Numbered from the stretch's first letter, positions 9,258 to 17,977 are shown. The stretch: DNA of 64,000 nucleotides from Corynebacterium halotolerans YIM 70093 = DSM 44683 (GCF_000341345.1 NC_020302.1:600075-664074), one strand, 5' to 3'. Notes: generated by a model not told the origin, from the letters alone. Made by a program: numbers and translations.

Positions 9258-9557
9258 ATGTCCGAGATCGTTCTCGACCATGCGGCGGCGCTGAGGGAGC
9301 TGTCGCGGATGGTCACCGACGGTGCCGAACAACGCCGCGTGCACCAGGCACGCACACCGGAACTGGCCGCTTCGGCCGCCGGGCGCGACTTCGGGGACCG
9401 GGGCGCGGCCATCGCGCAGATGCTGCAGCGCCTGCACGCCGTCGGCGGGCAACGTATCGACGCCGTGACGGCCACCGCTGACGCCGCCCGCGCCCAGGTG
9501 CGGGTCTTCCGCGAGACCGACACGGACTTCGCCGCCACCCTGGGGAGGCGCCGGTGA
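9258..9557 (+). CDS. Short helical protein of ESX-substrate size, unknown function
   Basis: The 99 residues are predicted almost wholly helical by composition (many Ala, Arg, Glu and Leu) and lack a signal peptide, a membrane helix and cysteines. ATG 9258 follows AAGGGGG. Length and helix content resemble ESX-secreted proteins, but no WXG motif is visible between the two halves. The stop overlaps the next start by four bases (GTGA). A link to type VII secretion is inference from size and from the nearby ESX locus; the family is not recognised. Confidence 0.6.
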   Translation: MSEIVLDHAAALRELSRMVTDGAEQRRVHQARTPELAASAAGRDFGDRGAAIAQMLQRLHAVGGQRIDAVTATADAARAQVRVFRETDTDFAATLGRRR

Positions 9558-11047
9558 CCACGGCACCGACCCTGCTGGCCGGCGACTACGACCGGGCGGT
9601 GACCAGTTTCCGGCAGGCCTCGCGCGGCCTCTACCAGGGCCCGGCCGTGACGGGTGCCGCCCTGGACTCCGCCCTGCGGGCCACCGAGGGACTCGACCCG
9701 GCGGCGCTGCTGGAGAACACCCGCGCCGCGGTCGGCTCCAGCGATCCCTCGAATCTGGGCGCCATCCTGCCGGCCATCGGACGGCTGCTGGCGCAGGTGG
9801 TGCTGGGAGCGTTGCTCAACCAGCTCATCGACGCCGCGACCGACTGGTTCGACAACCGCTCCGACTCGGCGCAGCTGGAGGACTCCGCGGAGGAGGCGTC
9901 CGACGCCCTCACCGACATCCAGGACACCTCCGAGACCGGTATCGCCGAGATTCTCGCCACTCTGCGCACCGTCATCGACCAGCTGTGCGTCTTCCTCTCC
10001 CAGATGGACCCGGAGCGGTACCCGAATGAGTTCAATGAGTGCGTGCGCACCGGTGCGAACCTGATCGACGACGCCGGGCGGGCCGTGCTCGACTGCTGCC
10101 GGGAACGCGACGAGGCCGTCACGGGCTGTCTGGACGAGTTCCTCTCCCGCGGAGAGGAGGTCTGCGCCCGGCCGTGCCGCGTCACGGAGGCGCCCGAACC
10201 GGCTTGCCCGCCTGGGCAGCAGGGTCCGTCCCCGGGAACGGAGAAACCGGGGCCACCTGCGGCCGGTACGGAGGAACCGCCGACACCGGGACCGGCGCCG
10301 AAGCCGGCACCCGTGCCGGAGAAGCCTGTCGAACCTGAGGTTGTGCCGGAGGGGGAGTGCCCGCCCGAGGTGCCCACTACCCCGCAGTCGGTGGAACCGG
10401 AGCCGAAGCCGGAGCCGGAACCTCCGGTCGAGCCGGAGCCGGCACCGGAGAAGGAGGACTGCCCACCCGAGGCACCGATCACCCCGTCGTCGTCGGAGCC
10501 GGAAGCGGAACCTGAACCGGAGCCGGAGCCTGAGCCGGAACCGGTTCCCCCGGCGGATCCCGTTGAACCGACGACGCCCTGCCCGGAGGACTCCGCTCCC
10601 GAGCCCGACGCTGCGGAGCCTTGTCCTGAGCGCACCTCCTGCTGCGGAGTTCTCGGTGTCCTGGGCGTCGGTGTGGCCTTGCTGGGTCTCGGAATGCTGG
10701 CGACCGCGCTGGAGGGCGCGCTCATCGATGCCCCGGTCCCCGAACCGGTGCCCGAGCCTGAACCAGAGCCTGAACCGGCACCAGAGCCCGAGGCCGCCGA
10801 GGTGCCACCGCCCCCGGAGGACCTGGCGGAGGTCCCGGAGCCGCCACCACCCTCGAAACAGAATGTGCCCGCTGCCGCACCACCTCCGGCGGCTGAACCG
10901 GCACCCGCAGCCGTGCCCGTCGAGACCGCCCCGGCCACCACCCAGGTGGATCCGCCACCTGCCCCTGCGCCACCGCCACCACCTCCGGCACCTGAGCCGG
11001 AACCCGCGCTGCACACCGGCGGGGCCAGGAAGGCGGGGCAGTGGTGA
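9554..11047 (+). CDS. Large Pro/Glu-rich membrane protein, unknown function
   Basis: This 497-residue protein starts with GTG 9554, overlapping the gene before it. Residues 1-210 are helical and contain a cluster of cysteines (about 147-205). A long acidic Pro-Glu/Pro-rich region with PEPEPE-type repeats follows (about 215-355). One hydrophobic segment, GVLGVLGVGVALLGLGML, lies near 364-381 next to the Cys pair SCCG. A second Pro/Glu/Ala-rich tail of about 100 residues ends the protein. Such tails can span the cell wall. The helical head resembles the N-terminal part of long type VII substrates, but this is a guess. No enzymatic motif is visible. Confidence 0.6.
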   Translation: MTTAPTLLAGDYDRAVTSFRQASRGLYQGPAVTGAALDSALRATEGLDPAALLENTRAAVGSSDPSNLGAILPAIGRLLAQVVLGALLNQLIDAATDWFDNRSDSAQLEDSAEEASDALTDIQDTSETGIAEILATLRTVIDQLCVFLSQMDPERYPNEFNECVRTGANLIDDAGRAVLDCCRERDEAVTGCLDEFLSRGEEVCARPCRVTEAPEPACPPGQQGPSPGTEKPGPPAAGTEEPPTPGPAPKPAPVPEKPVEPEVVPEGECPPEVPTTPQSVEPEPKPEPEPPVEPEPAPEKEDCPPEAPITPSSSEPEAEPEPEPEPEPEPVPPADPVEPTTPCPEDSAPEPDAAEPCPERTSCCGVLGVLGVGVALLGLGMLATALEGALIDAPVPEPVPEPEPEPEPAPEPEAAEVPPPPEDLAEVPEPPPPSKQNVPAAAPPPAAEPAPAAVPVETAPATTQVDPPPAPAPPPPPPAPEPEPALHTGGARKAGQW

Positions 11048-11283
11048 TGGAGTTCGAGGAGTTCTCCCGGCAGTTCCGGGAGCGGACCGCGCAGCGCATG
11101 CTCGACTTCGAGGCGGCCCTGGCCCGCGCACAGAACCGGATGGAGCGGGCCACGCAGACAGAGCAGAGCCGGGCCCGGCAACGTCCCCCGGCGGCGGGAC
11201 AGCCGGGCCCGGTGGTCCACCGCCGGCCGCGGCCTCCCGGACCGGGTCACGGTGAGGTCCGGGGAATACTCAAACGCGGCTGA
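11044..11283 (+). CDS. Small basic protein, third gene of the coupled cluster
   Basis: This protein of about 79 residues begins with an amphipathic helix (MEFEEFSRQFRERTAQRM) and ends in a Pro/Arg-rich tail. Starts GTG 11041, GTG 11044 and ATG 11047 are all in frame; GTG 11044 is preferred because it repeats the GTGA overlap used by the previous gene pair. It ends 9 bases from the convergent hydrolase gene. The function is not recognised. Confidence 0.5.
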   Translation: MMEFEEFSRQFRERTAQRMLDFEAALARAQNRMERATQTEQSRARQRPPAAGQPGPVVHRRPRPPGPGHGEVRGILKRG

Positions 11284-11292
11284 TCAGAAGGA

Positions 11293-12138
11293 TCAGAAGG
11301 GGAGGGCGTCGTCGCGGGCGGGACCGGCCTTCTCGGCGAGCTCCTCACCGGTGTAGCTGGTGATCTTCTTCGCCTCGGCCAGCGGGGCGGAGAATCCGGC
11401 GTACTCCTTTTCTCCCGCGAGCTGGTGCAGGAGGAAGCCGACGAGCAGGCCACGGACGGAGTCCTGGGCGGCGGTCTGCGGTCGACCGAGGCCGACGAAC
11501 AGCTTGAACAGGGTGTCCTCGGAGAAGCCCTGCTGGTTGCCGTTCTCGATCTCACGGTAGGCGACGGGGCCGGCCCAGTTGTAGGCGAGCTTGGCCGGGT
11601 TGCCCGCCTCGACCAGGCCCGCCTGCCCGGAGCCGATCACCAGGCCGGGCACGTCGATGGAGCGGGCGGCGATCTCCGCCGGCGGGGCGGTGGCGGCGGG
11701 GTAGGCGGTGGCCACGGCCTGGACCTTGCTGTTGTTGGCCGCGGCGAGCACCGCGGCGCCGCCGCCCATGCCGTGTCCGATCATGCCGAGGCGACCGGGG
11801 CCGACGGTCACGTTGCCGTTGCCGAGTTTGACGCCCGCCGCGATCTGCAGGGCGGTCTCGAGGTCGGCGGCCAAGCCGCGGTGGTCCGGTGTGAAACCGG
11901 TCTCCGTGTCCGGGGCGGCCACGACGATCCCCCAGCTGGCCAGATGGCGGAGGGTGGCGCGGTACTTGGCCACCGGCTTCGTCCAGTCGTGTCCGAAAGC
12001 CACCGCGGGCAGCCGCTTGCCCTCCGCGGGGGTGTAGATCTTCCCCTTGAGACCGGCGTACCCGAGGTCGCCGACGAGCACGCGGTGCGGGCCGCGCTTG
12101 GACAGGTTCGCCAGGTGCTTCTTCAGATTCTCAGACAC
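11293..12138 (-). CDS. Alpha/beta-hydrolase-fold protein lacking the nucleophile serine
   Basis: The 281 residues from GTG 12138 form an alpha/beta hydrolase fold similar to dienelactone-hydrolase or cutinase-like proteins. The strand HDWTKP, the strand GIVVAAPDTE and the elbow MIGHGMGGGAAVLAA are visible. In active members the elbow reads GxSxG; here Gly replaces the serine (GHGMG), so classical esterase activity is unlikely. An in-frame ATG at 12252 would add 38 residues but overlaps the glmS control region. GTG 12138 has TATCGT seven bases upstream, consistent with a leaderless mRNA. The gene is divergent from glmS. Confidence 0.75.
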   Translation of the reverse strand: MSENLKKHLANLSKRGPHRVLVGDLGYAGLKGKIYTPAEGKRLPAVAFGHDWTKPVAKYRATLRHLASWGIVVAAPDTETGFTPDHRGLAADLETALQIAAGVKLGNGNVTVGPGRLGMIGHGMGGGAAVLAAANNSKVQAVATAYPAATAPPAEIAARSIDVPGLVIGSGQAGLVEAGNPAKLAYNWAGPVAYREIENGNQQGFSEDTLFKLFVGLGRPQTAAQDSVRGLLVGFLLHQLAGEKEYAGFSAPLAEAKKITSYTGEELAEKAGPARDDALPF

Positions 12139-12233
12139 GTCCTCCACGATAGTGGAAGAGGACTGTTCCCACGCACGATGAACGCCGCGGCGCCGGAGAA
12201 CCCGACCGGAGGAAATCCCCGGAATTTCACGCT

Positions 12234-12262
12234 CGGTCAGAGAAGTGGTCATACATTATGCT
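12234..12262 (+). promoter_or_regulatory. Probable leaderless promoter of glmS
   Basis: TATGCT at 12257-12262 lies seven bases before the glmS ATG, and no ribosome-binding site is present. The -35 candidate (TCGGTC at 12234-12239, 17 bases upstream) is weak. Transcription would begin at the start codon. Confidence 0.45.
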
Positions 12263-12269
12263 GTTTCCC

Positions 12270-14147
12270 ATGTGTGGAATTGTTGGATATGTCGGTGAAC
12301 GACAGGGGCTGAATCTTGCGCTCGAGGCGCTGCGCCGTATGGAGTACCGCGGGTACGACTCGTCCGGTATCGCGGTGGCGGGCACCGATGAGCAGGATCA
12401 GCGGGTCGTCACCATGGTGAAGCGGGCCGGCAAGCTCGCGAACCTCGAGGATCGTATCGCGGAGATCGGCGAGGAGAATCTGGCCGGCACCACCGCCATC
12501 GGCCACACCCGCTGGGCCACCCACGGTCGCCCGACCGACGAGAACGCCCACCCCCACCTGTCCTTCGACGGCCGCGCCGCGATCGTCCACAACGGCATCA
12601 TCGAGAACTTTGCCCCGCTGCGCGCCGAGCTGGAGGCCGCGGGTATCGAGCTGACCTCCGAGACCGACTCCGAGGTCGCCGCCCATCTGCTGGCGCGCGC
12701 CTACAACGAGGGCGGGACCGCCGGTGACTTCCGCGCCAGCGCCCTGCACGTCCTGAGCCGTCTCGAGGGCGCCTTCACCCTGCTGTTCATGCACGCCGAC
12801 CACCCGGACCAGATCATCGCCGCCCGCCGTTCCACCCCGTTGATCGTCGGGGTCGGCGAGGGTGAGATGTTCCTCGGCTCCGATGTCGCCGCCTTCATCG
12901 AGTTCACGAAGAACGCCGTGGAGCTTGAACAGGACAACGTCGTGGTCATCACCAAGGACTCCTACGAGGTCCTCAACTTCGACGGCACGCCGGGGCAGGG
13001 CAAGCCGTTCACCATCGACTGGGATCTCGCGGCGGCCGAGAAGGGCGGCTACGACTCCTTCATGCTGAAGGAGATCCACGAGCAGCCCGCCGCCGTGCGC
13101 GACACTCTGGCCGGCCACTTCAGCGAGGGGCGTGTCATCCTCGACGAGCAGCACCTGTCCGAGACCGACCTGAAGTCCGTCAACCAGGTCTTCGTCGTTG
13201 CCTGCGGCTCCGCCTACCACTCCGGCCTGCTGGCCAAGTACGCCATCGAACACTGGGTGCGCATCCCCGTCCAGATCGAGGTGGCCTCCGAGTTCCGCTA
13301 CCGCGATCCGGTGCTGGACGAGCGCACCCTGGTGCTGGCGATCTCCCAGTCCGGCGAGACCGCCGACACCCTCGAGGCCGTGCGCCACGCCAAGACCCAG
13401 GGCGCGAAGGTGCTGGCGGTGTGTAACACCAACGGCTCACAGATCCCGCGCGAGTCCGACGCCGTGCTCTACACCCACGCCGGCCCGGAGATCGGGGTGG
13501 CCTCCACCAAGGCCTTCCTCGCCCAGGTCGCCGCGAACTACATCGTCGGTCTGGCCCTGGCGCAGGCGAAGGGCACGAAGTACCCGGACGAGATCCGCGA
13601 GATCTGGGACGCCCTGGAGGAGATCCCCGCCAAGATCGAGGAGCTGCTGGAGGTCAAGGACCAGGTCGGGGAGATCGCCGGGTTCCTCGGCGCCGTCCAG
13701 ACCATGCTCTTCCTCGGGCGCGGCGTCGGCTATCCCATCGCGCTGGAGGGCGCGCTCAAGCTCAAGGAGCTGGCCTATATCCACGCCGAGGGGTTCGCCG
13801 CCGGTGAGCTCAAGCACGGCCCGATCGCCCTGATCGAGGATGACCTGCCGGTCGTCGTCATCGTCCCGTCCCCGCGCGGCGTGAAGCTGCTGCACTCGAA
13901 GATCGTCTCCAACATCCAGGAGATCCGCGCCCGTGGCGCGAAGACGATCGTCATCGCGGAGGAGGGCGACACCGCCGTCGAGCCGTACGCCAACTGGCTG
14001 ATCCGCCTGCCGCAGACCTCCACGATCATGCAGCCGCTGCTGGCGACCGTCCCGCTGCAGTTCCTGGCCGCCGACATCGCCCGCGAGTGCGGCAACGAGG
14101 ACATCGACAAGCCGCGCAACCTCGCGAAGTCCGTCACCGTGGAGTAG
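12270..14147 (+). CDS. glmS: Glutamine-fructose-6-phosphate aminotransferase (isomerizing)
   Basis: GlmS makes glucosamine-6-phosphate from fructose-6-phosphate and glutamine, the first step of amino-sugar synthesis. The 625 residues begin MCGIVGYVG, placing Cys2 as the glutaminase nucleophile; this decides ATG 12270 over the in-frame ATG at 12258. The N-terminal glutaminase domain (2-230) contains HTRWATHG. Two SIS domains (about 300-430 and 470-610) bind the sugar, with SQSGETADT and the C-terminal end KSVTVE. No glmS ribozyme is seen upstream. Confidence 0.96.
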   Translation: MCGIVGYVGERQGLNLALEALRRMEYRGYDSSGIAVAGTDEQDQRVVTMVKRAGKLANLEDRIAEIGEENLAGTTAIGHTRWATHGRPTDENAHPHLSFDGRAAIVHNGIIENFAPLRAELEAAGIELTSETDSEVAAHLLARAYNEGGTAGDFRASALHVLSRLEGAFTLLFMHADHPDQIIAARRSTPLIVGVGEGEMFLGSDVAAFIEFTKNAVELEQDNVVVITKDSYEVLNFDGTPGQGKPFTIDWDLAAAEKGGYDSFMLKEIHEQPAAVRDTLAGHFSEGRVILDEQHLSETDLKSVNQVFVVACGSAYHSGLLAKYAIEHWVRIPVQIEVASEFRYRDPVLDERTLVLAISQSGETADTLEAVRHAKTQGAKVLAVCNTNGSQIPRESDAVLYTHAGPEIGVASTKAFLAQVAANYIVGLALAQAKGTKYPDEIREIWDALEEIPAKIEELLEVKDQVGEIAGFLGAVQTMLFLGRGVGYPIALEGALKLKELAYIHAEGFAAGELKHGPIALIEDDLPVVVIVPSPRGVKLLHSKIVSNIQEIRARGAKTIVIAEEGDTAVEPYANWLIRLPQTSTIMQPLLATVPLQFLAADIARECGNEDIDKPRNLAKSVTVE

Positions 14148-14165
14148 CCCGCGTAGCGACGTCGT

Positions 14166-14203
14166 GAGGGACGGGGACGACCACCGGGTCATCCCCGTCC
14201 CTC
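14166..14203. terminator. Bidirectional terminator between glmS and the reductase gene
   Basis: GAGGGACGGGGA pairs with TCCCCGTCCCTC around a 14-base loop. It lies between two convergent genes and can serve both. Confidence 0.75.
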
Positions 14204-14222
14204 GTTGCGTACCGTGACCCGG

Positions 14223-15359
14223 CTACACGCTGGCCGGCTCGGACTGGGCCAGCTTGTGCAGCCGCGGGATCGGCATGCGGATGTTGAGCGCGGCGGCTGA
14301 ACCCTGTCCCGGCCAGTGCAGGACGGCGGAGCGCTCGGCGAGGTCCCCCTTGACGACGACCGGCTGCTCGTCGCCGTGGGGGATGGGCCCGCTGATCTTG
14401 AGGTTCATGCCCCACTGGTCGGTCCAGAAGTAGGACTGGAAGCTCAGCGATTCGGCCTCGTCGCCGGTCAGCAGGGCCGCGGCGGCGGTCTTGGCCTGTT
14501 CGATGGCGCTGGTCCAGACCGGGCTGCGGCGGGGGCCGTCCGCCCCGTCCAGCCAGGCGACGTCACCGGCGGCGACGATGTTGTCGCGCACCCGGCAGCG
14601 CCCGTCGGTGACCAGACGGCCGTCGACAAGCAGCCCGGAGTCGCGCAGCCAGCCGTCATTGGGGATGTCGCCGGCGGCGGAGATGACCACGTCCGAGCTG
14701 AGTTCCGCCCCGGAGGCCAGGGTGACGGCCATGCCCTCGGCGGTCTCGCGGACCTCCGCGACGAAGTCGTCGACCAGCGTCAGGCCGTGCTCGAGGGCGG
14801 CCTCGGTGAGCACGCCGGCCAGCAGCGGGCCGATGTGCGGCAGCATCGGGGTGCCCGGGTGGACGAGGGTGACCGCGCAGCCCAGCCCGATGGCGCCGGA
14901 GGCGACCTCCATGCCGAGGGGACCGCCGCCGATGACCGTGACCCGCGGCCGGGACTCCAGCCGCTTCCGCAGCTGCACGGCGTCGTCGAGCGAGCGCAAC
15001 GTGAACTCGCGCGCGCTGCCGGTGAAGCGCCGGGCGTGGGTGCCGGTGGCGATGACCAGGCCGTCGTAGGACAGTTCGGTGCCGTCGTCGAGGGTGACGG
15101 TCCGCTTCTCCGGATCGAGGCCGGTGGTGCAGCGACCCAGTAGTTCGGTGCCGCCGTGAGTGGCGTCGGGGAGGAAGTTGACGGCCAGTTCATCGCCGGG
15201 GGCCAGCGCCGCCTTGGACAGGGCGGGGCGACTGTAGGTGGCGTGGTGCTCTTCGCCGATGACGGTGAGTTCGCCCTCGAAGCCGAGGCGGCGGAGTGTG
15301 TCGCCGGCGGTCAGACCGGCGACACCGTTGCCTGCGATGATGATGTGGTCCATGGTCAC
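14223..15359 (-). CDS. FAD/NAD(P)-dependent ferredoxin reductase of a P450 system
   Basis: This 378-residue flavoprotein resembles putidaredoxin reductase. Residues near 7-16 form the FAD loop GNGVAG, VIGGGPLG near 140 binds NAD(P)H, and DNIVAAGDVAW near 265 is the second FAD motif. The C-terminal reductase domain follows. The GTG start at 15359 overlaps the ferredoxin stop by four bases, so the two are translated together; ATG 15353 is an alternative. It probably passes electrons from NAD(P)H through the ferredoxin to the P450 encoded at 16.7 kb. Confidence 0.85.
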   Translation of the reverse strand: MTMDHIIIAGNGVAGLTAGDTLRRLGFEGELTVIGEEHHATYSRPALSKAALAPGDELAVNFLPDATHGGTELLGRCTTGLDPEKRTVTLDDGTELSYDGLVIATGTHARRFTGSAREFTLRSLDDAVQLRKRLESRPRVTVIGGGPLGMEVASGAIGLGCAVTLVHPGTPMLPHIGPLLAGVLTEAALEHGLTLVDDFVAEVRETAEGMAVTLASGAELSSDVVISAAGDIPNDGWLRDSGLLVDGRLVTDGRCRVRDNIVAAGDVAWLDGADGPRRSPVWTSAIEQAKTAAAALLTGDEAESLSFQSYFWTDQWGMNLKISGPIPHGDEQPVVVKGDLAERSAVLHWPGQGSAAALNIRMPIPRLHKLAQSEPASV

Positions 15360-15559
15360 ACCAGCTTCAGGGCGGCGACGGGGCAGACGCGGACGGCGTC
15401 CCGGGCGGCCGGCAGATCCCCGGAGTCGACCTCGGTGACGTCGAGGATCAGCTCGCCCTCGTCATCGAGGTGCATCAGGTGCGGGGCGGCCTCCTCGCAG
15501 AGGCCGTGGCCCTCGCAGCGGGGGCGGTCGAGTTCGATGCGGGTGTGGTCGGCGACCAT
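15356..15559 (-). CDS. 3Fe-4S ferredoxin (P450 partner)
   Basis: This small acidic ferredoxin has 67 residues. Cluster ligands are Cys15, Cys21 and Cys59; His18 stands where a fourth cysteine would be (CEGHGLC), as in 3Fe-4S ferredoxins that serve bacterial P450s. ATG 15559 follows AGGAGGA. It is the first gene of the ferredoxin-reductase operon and is divergent from the LysR gene. Confidence 0.92.
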   Translation of the reverse strand: MVADHTRIELDRPRCEGHGLCEEAAPHLMHLDDEGELILDVTEVDSGDLPAARDAVRVCPVAALKLV

Positions 15560-15640
15560 GATGGGTCCTCCTGGGTGAAAAGGTGTCCGGCAGGGCGGGG
15601 AGTGTGATGCCCGTCATGCTTCTGTGGGGTCGAGCCTCGC

Positions 15641-15656
15641 AGATTCCGGATAATCT
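15641..15656. promoter_or_regulatory. Candidate LysR-type operator in the fdx/lysR control region
   Basis: AGATT-N6-AATCT is a perfect inverted repeat midway between the divergent ferredoxin and LysR genes. Position and form fit an autoregulatory LysR recognition site. Confidence 0.5.
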
Positions 15657-15674
15657 GTCTAATGAATAAACAAA

Positions 15675-16640
15675 ATGACTAACATTCCTGACATGAATAA
15701 CTTCCGGGAACTCCCCACGTCATCCCGCACCTTCGGGGTTAATCTCGCCACCGTCGACCTGAATCTGCTCGTCTCCCTCCATGCGATCCTCGAGGAACGT
15801 TCCGTCACCGGGGCCGCCGACCGGGTGGGACTGTCCCAACCGGCGATGAGCCACGCCCTGCGCCGCATCCGGAAGCTCTTCGGCGACGAAATCCTCATCC
15901 GCCAGGGGGTGCACAGCGTGCTCACCCCGCGGGCGCAGGGGCTGCTGGGGCCGTTGCGTGAACTGCTGCACCGGGCCTCCCGGCTGCTCGGTGGTGAGGC
16001 CTTCGACCCGGAACGGAGCCAGCGCACGGTGACGATCGCGATGTCGCCGACCATGGCCTACATTCTCGGTCGCGCCGTCACGCACCTGCTGGAGGAGGAG
16101 GCGCCGCGGATGGGATTGCGGATCATCGCCACCACCGACACCTCCGACGCGGTCTTCCTCGAACAGGGGGCGGATGTCCTGCTGCTGGCGGAGGGGTATG
16201 AGACGGAACATCCCCGCCAGCGGCTCTTCGATGACGAGTGGGTGGTCATCGGCGGCACCCCCGAGCTGCTGGAGGGGGACGTGATCTCCCGGCTGCAGGA
16301 CTGGCCCCACGTGGCGCTCGACTCGGAGCGGTTGACGCGCCCCTATGAGGTGCTCCGGCACCGGGGCGTGGACGTGAAGGTGCAGGTGCGGGTCAACGAC
16401 TACCTCCTGCTGCCGCAGTTCGTCGCCGGGGTGCGCAAGATCGGCCTGCACCGCCGCCGCGCCGTCGAGCGGATGACGCACAACCACCCGCTCTACATCG
16501 CGGATTTCCCGTTTCCGTTGCTCGGTTTGGGGGTGGACACCGTGTGGAACCCCTGGCTGGGTGACGCCGCTTTCCGGGAATGGCTGCGGGATCTGCTCCT
16601 GCGGGCTTGTGACATGCAGTGGCCGAATAATGAAGATTAG
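15675..16640 (+). CDS. LysR-family transcriptional regulator (NodD/LinR type)
   Basis: This 321-residue regulator has an N-terminal winged helix (about 25-85) with VTGAADRVGLSQPAMSHALRRIRKLFGD, split here as the helix-turn-helix and its recognition helix, and a periplasmic-binding-like effector domain (about 105-310). An alternative ATG at 15693 would remove six residues. It lies between the ferredoxin pair and the P450, in an order that suggests it controls both, probably in response to the P450 substrate or an aromatic product. Confidence 0.87.
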   Translation: MTNIPDMNNFRELPTSSRTFGVNLATVDLNLLVSLHAILEERSVTGAADRVGLSQPAMSHALRRIRKLFGDEILIRQGVHSVLTPRAQGLLGPLRELLHRASRLLGGEAFDPERSQRTVTIAMSPTMAYILGRAVTHLLEEEAPRMGLRIIATTDTSDAVFLEQGADVLLLAEGYETEHPRQRLFDDEWVVIGGTPELLEGDVISRLQDWPHVALDSERLTRPYEVLRHRGVDVKVQVRVNDYLLLPQFVAGVRKIGLHRRRAVERMTHNHPLYIADFPFPLLGLGVDTVWNPWLGDAAFREWLRDLLLRACDMQWPNNED

Positions 16641-16651
16641 GAACATTCATT
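16629..16651. promoter_or_regulatory. Candidate LysR operator upstream of the P450 gene
   Basis: AATGAA-N11-TTCATT is a perfect inverted repeat overlapping the lysR stop and lying 69 bases before the P450 start. The spacer contains GATT. Its half-sites differ from those at 15641-15656, but an AATGAA half-site also occurs at 15661, close to the LysR start. Confidence 0.5.
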
Positions 16652-16719
16652 TGTCCGATGGGCGTGGGCGCGCTTTACTGTGACCCAGATCAAGTTCACT
16701 CATCCGAGAGAGGTGCACC

Positions 16720-17907
16720 ATGACGGTCGCAGTGCCCGCCACATCCACCATCGACCTGTTCTCCGACGACGTCCTGCGCAACACCGAGGCCGTGTTCGCC
16801 GAACTCCGGGAGCTGGCCCCGGTTGTCTACCTGCCGGCCAACGACTCCTGGGTGGTCACCCGCTACGAGGACATCCGCGACGCCCTGGGTGATCCCGCCA
16901 CCTTCTCCTCCAGGGCGGTCGCGTTCAACGAACAGATGAACGAGATCCTCTCCGGCACCAGCCTGGCGTCCGATCCACCGCAGCACGGCGATCTCCGCGC
17001 GGTGCTCACCGACAACCTCTCGCCGCGCGCCATGCGCAAGATGAAGGCCGGTATCTACGAAAAGGCCGACGAGCTGGTCCGCGAACTCGTCGAGCGCGGC
17101 AGCTTCGACGGCATGGCCGACATGGCCGTGCACTTCCCGGTCTCCATCGTCCTCGACCTCATCGGCGTCCAGGGTGACCTGCGCGAGAGGATCCTGCCCT
17201 GGGGAGAGGCCGCCTTCAACCTGCTCGGCCCGATGAACCAGCGCGCCCAGGAGAGTCTGCCGATCGCCGGCGAGCTGTTCCACTGGACCCACGAGGAGAT
17301 GCGGGGTGAGGACCTGGCCGAGGGCAGCATCGGTCGCAATATCTGGGAGGCCGCCGAGCGCGGTGACATCTCTCACGAGAGCTTCGGCTACATCGTCCAC
17401 CAGATCCTGGCCGCCGGCATGGACACCACCATCACCACCATCGGCAATGCGCTGGTGCTCCTGGCGCGGAATCCGGAGCAGTTCGAGAAGCTGCGCCAGG
17501 ACCCGAAGTTGGTCCCGGCCGCGCTCACCGAGGTCCTGCGCGTGAAGACCCCCACCCCGGCCTTCGGCCGCCGGACCACCCGCGACGTCGAGATCGGCGG
17601 CACGGTCATTCCGGAGGGCGCGCAGGTGGCCCTGCTCTACGGTTCCGGCAACCTCGATCCGCGCAAGTTCGAGAATCCGGAGACCTTCGACATCTCCCGC
17701 AACGCCGTCGACCACCTCGGCTTCGGCTACGGCATCCACGCCTGCGCCGGGCAGGGGCTGGCCAAACTGGAGATCCACGGACTGCTCGAGGCCTGGGCCA
17801 CGCGCGTCAAGAGCTACCGGGTCGGTGAGGTCGTCCAGCGCCTGAACAACTTCACCCGCCCCTACGACTCCATCGAGATCACCGACCTCGTGCCCGCCGG
17901 TGAGTAG
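16720..17907 (+). CDS. Cytochrome P450 monooxygenase
   Basis: This soluble P450 of 395 residues has the heme-binding loop FGYGIHACAG (335-344), with Cys342 as thiolate ligand. The I-helix oxygen-activation motif AGMDTT spans 232-237, and the ExxR pair lies in EVLR near 275. The ATG at 16720 is preceded by GAGAGGTG. Electrons should come from the ferredoxin and reductase encoded upstream. The substrate cannot be told from sequence; the LysR regulator and the maleylacetate reductase downstream suggest an aromatic compound, which is inference. Confidence 0.92.
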   Translation: MTVAVPATSTIDLFSDDVLRNTEAVFAELRELAPVVYLPANDSWVVTRYEDIRDALGDPATFSSRAVAFNEQMNEILSGTSLASDPPQHGDLRAVLTDNLSPRAMRKMKAGIYEKADELVRELVERGSFDGMADMAVHFPVSIVLDLIGVQGDLRERILPWGEAAFNLLGPMNQRAQESLPIAGELFHWTHEEMRGEDLAEGSIGRNIWEAAERGDISHESFGYIVHQILAAGMDTTITTIGNALVLLARNPEQFEKLRQDPKLVPAALTEVLRVKTPTPAFGRRTTRDVEIGGTVIPEGAQVALLYGSGNLDPRKFENPETFDISRNAVDHLGFGYGIHACAGQGLAKLEIHGLLEAWATRVKSYRVGEVVQRLNNFTRPYDSIEITDLVPAGE

Positions 17908-17977
17908 TACCCGCCGGGGACCGCTGTGGAGGCGTGACCGATTCCCGCGGCACGGGAAGCGCTGACACGCCGATGTC

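Noticed and set aside
10200..11000. Regular short repeats that might be a CRISPR or minisatellite
   Set aside because: They encode PEPE-type protein repeats in a continuous frame, and there are no spacers of constant length.
12139..12269. glmS ribozyme or riboswitch before glmS
   Set aside because: The interval is short, there is no leader if the promoter call is right, and no ribozyme core can be seen.
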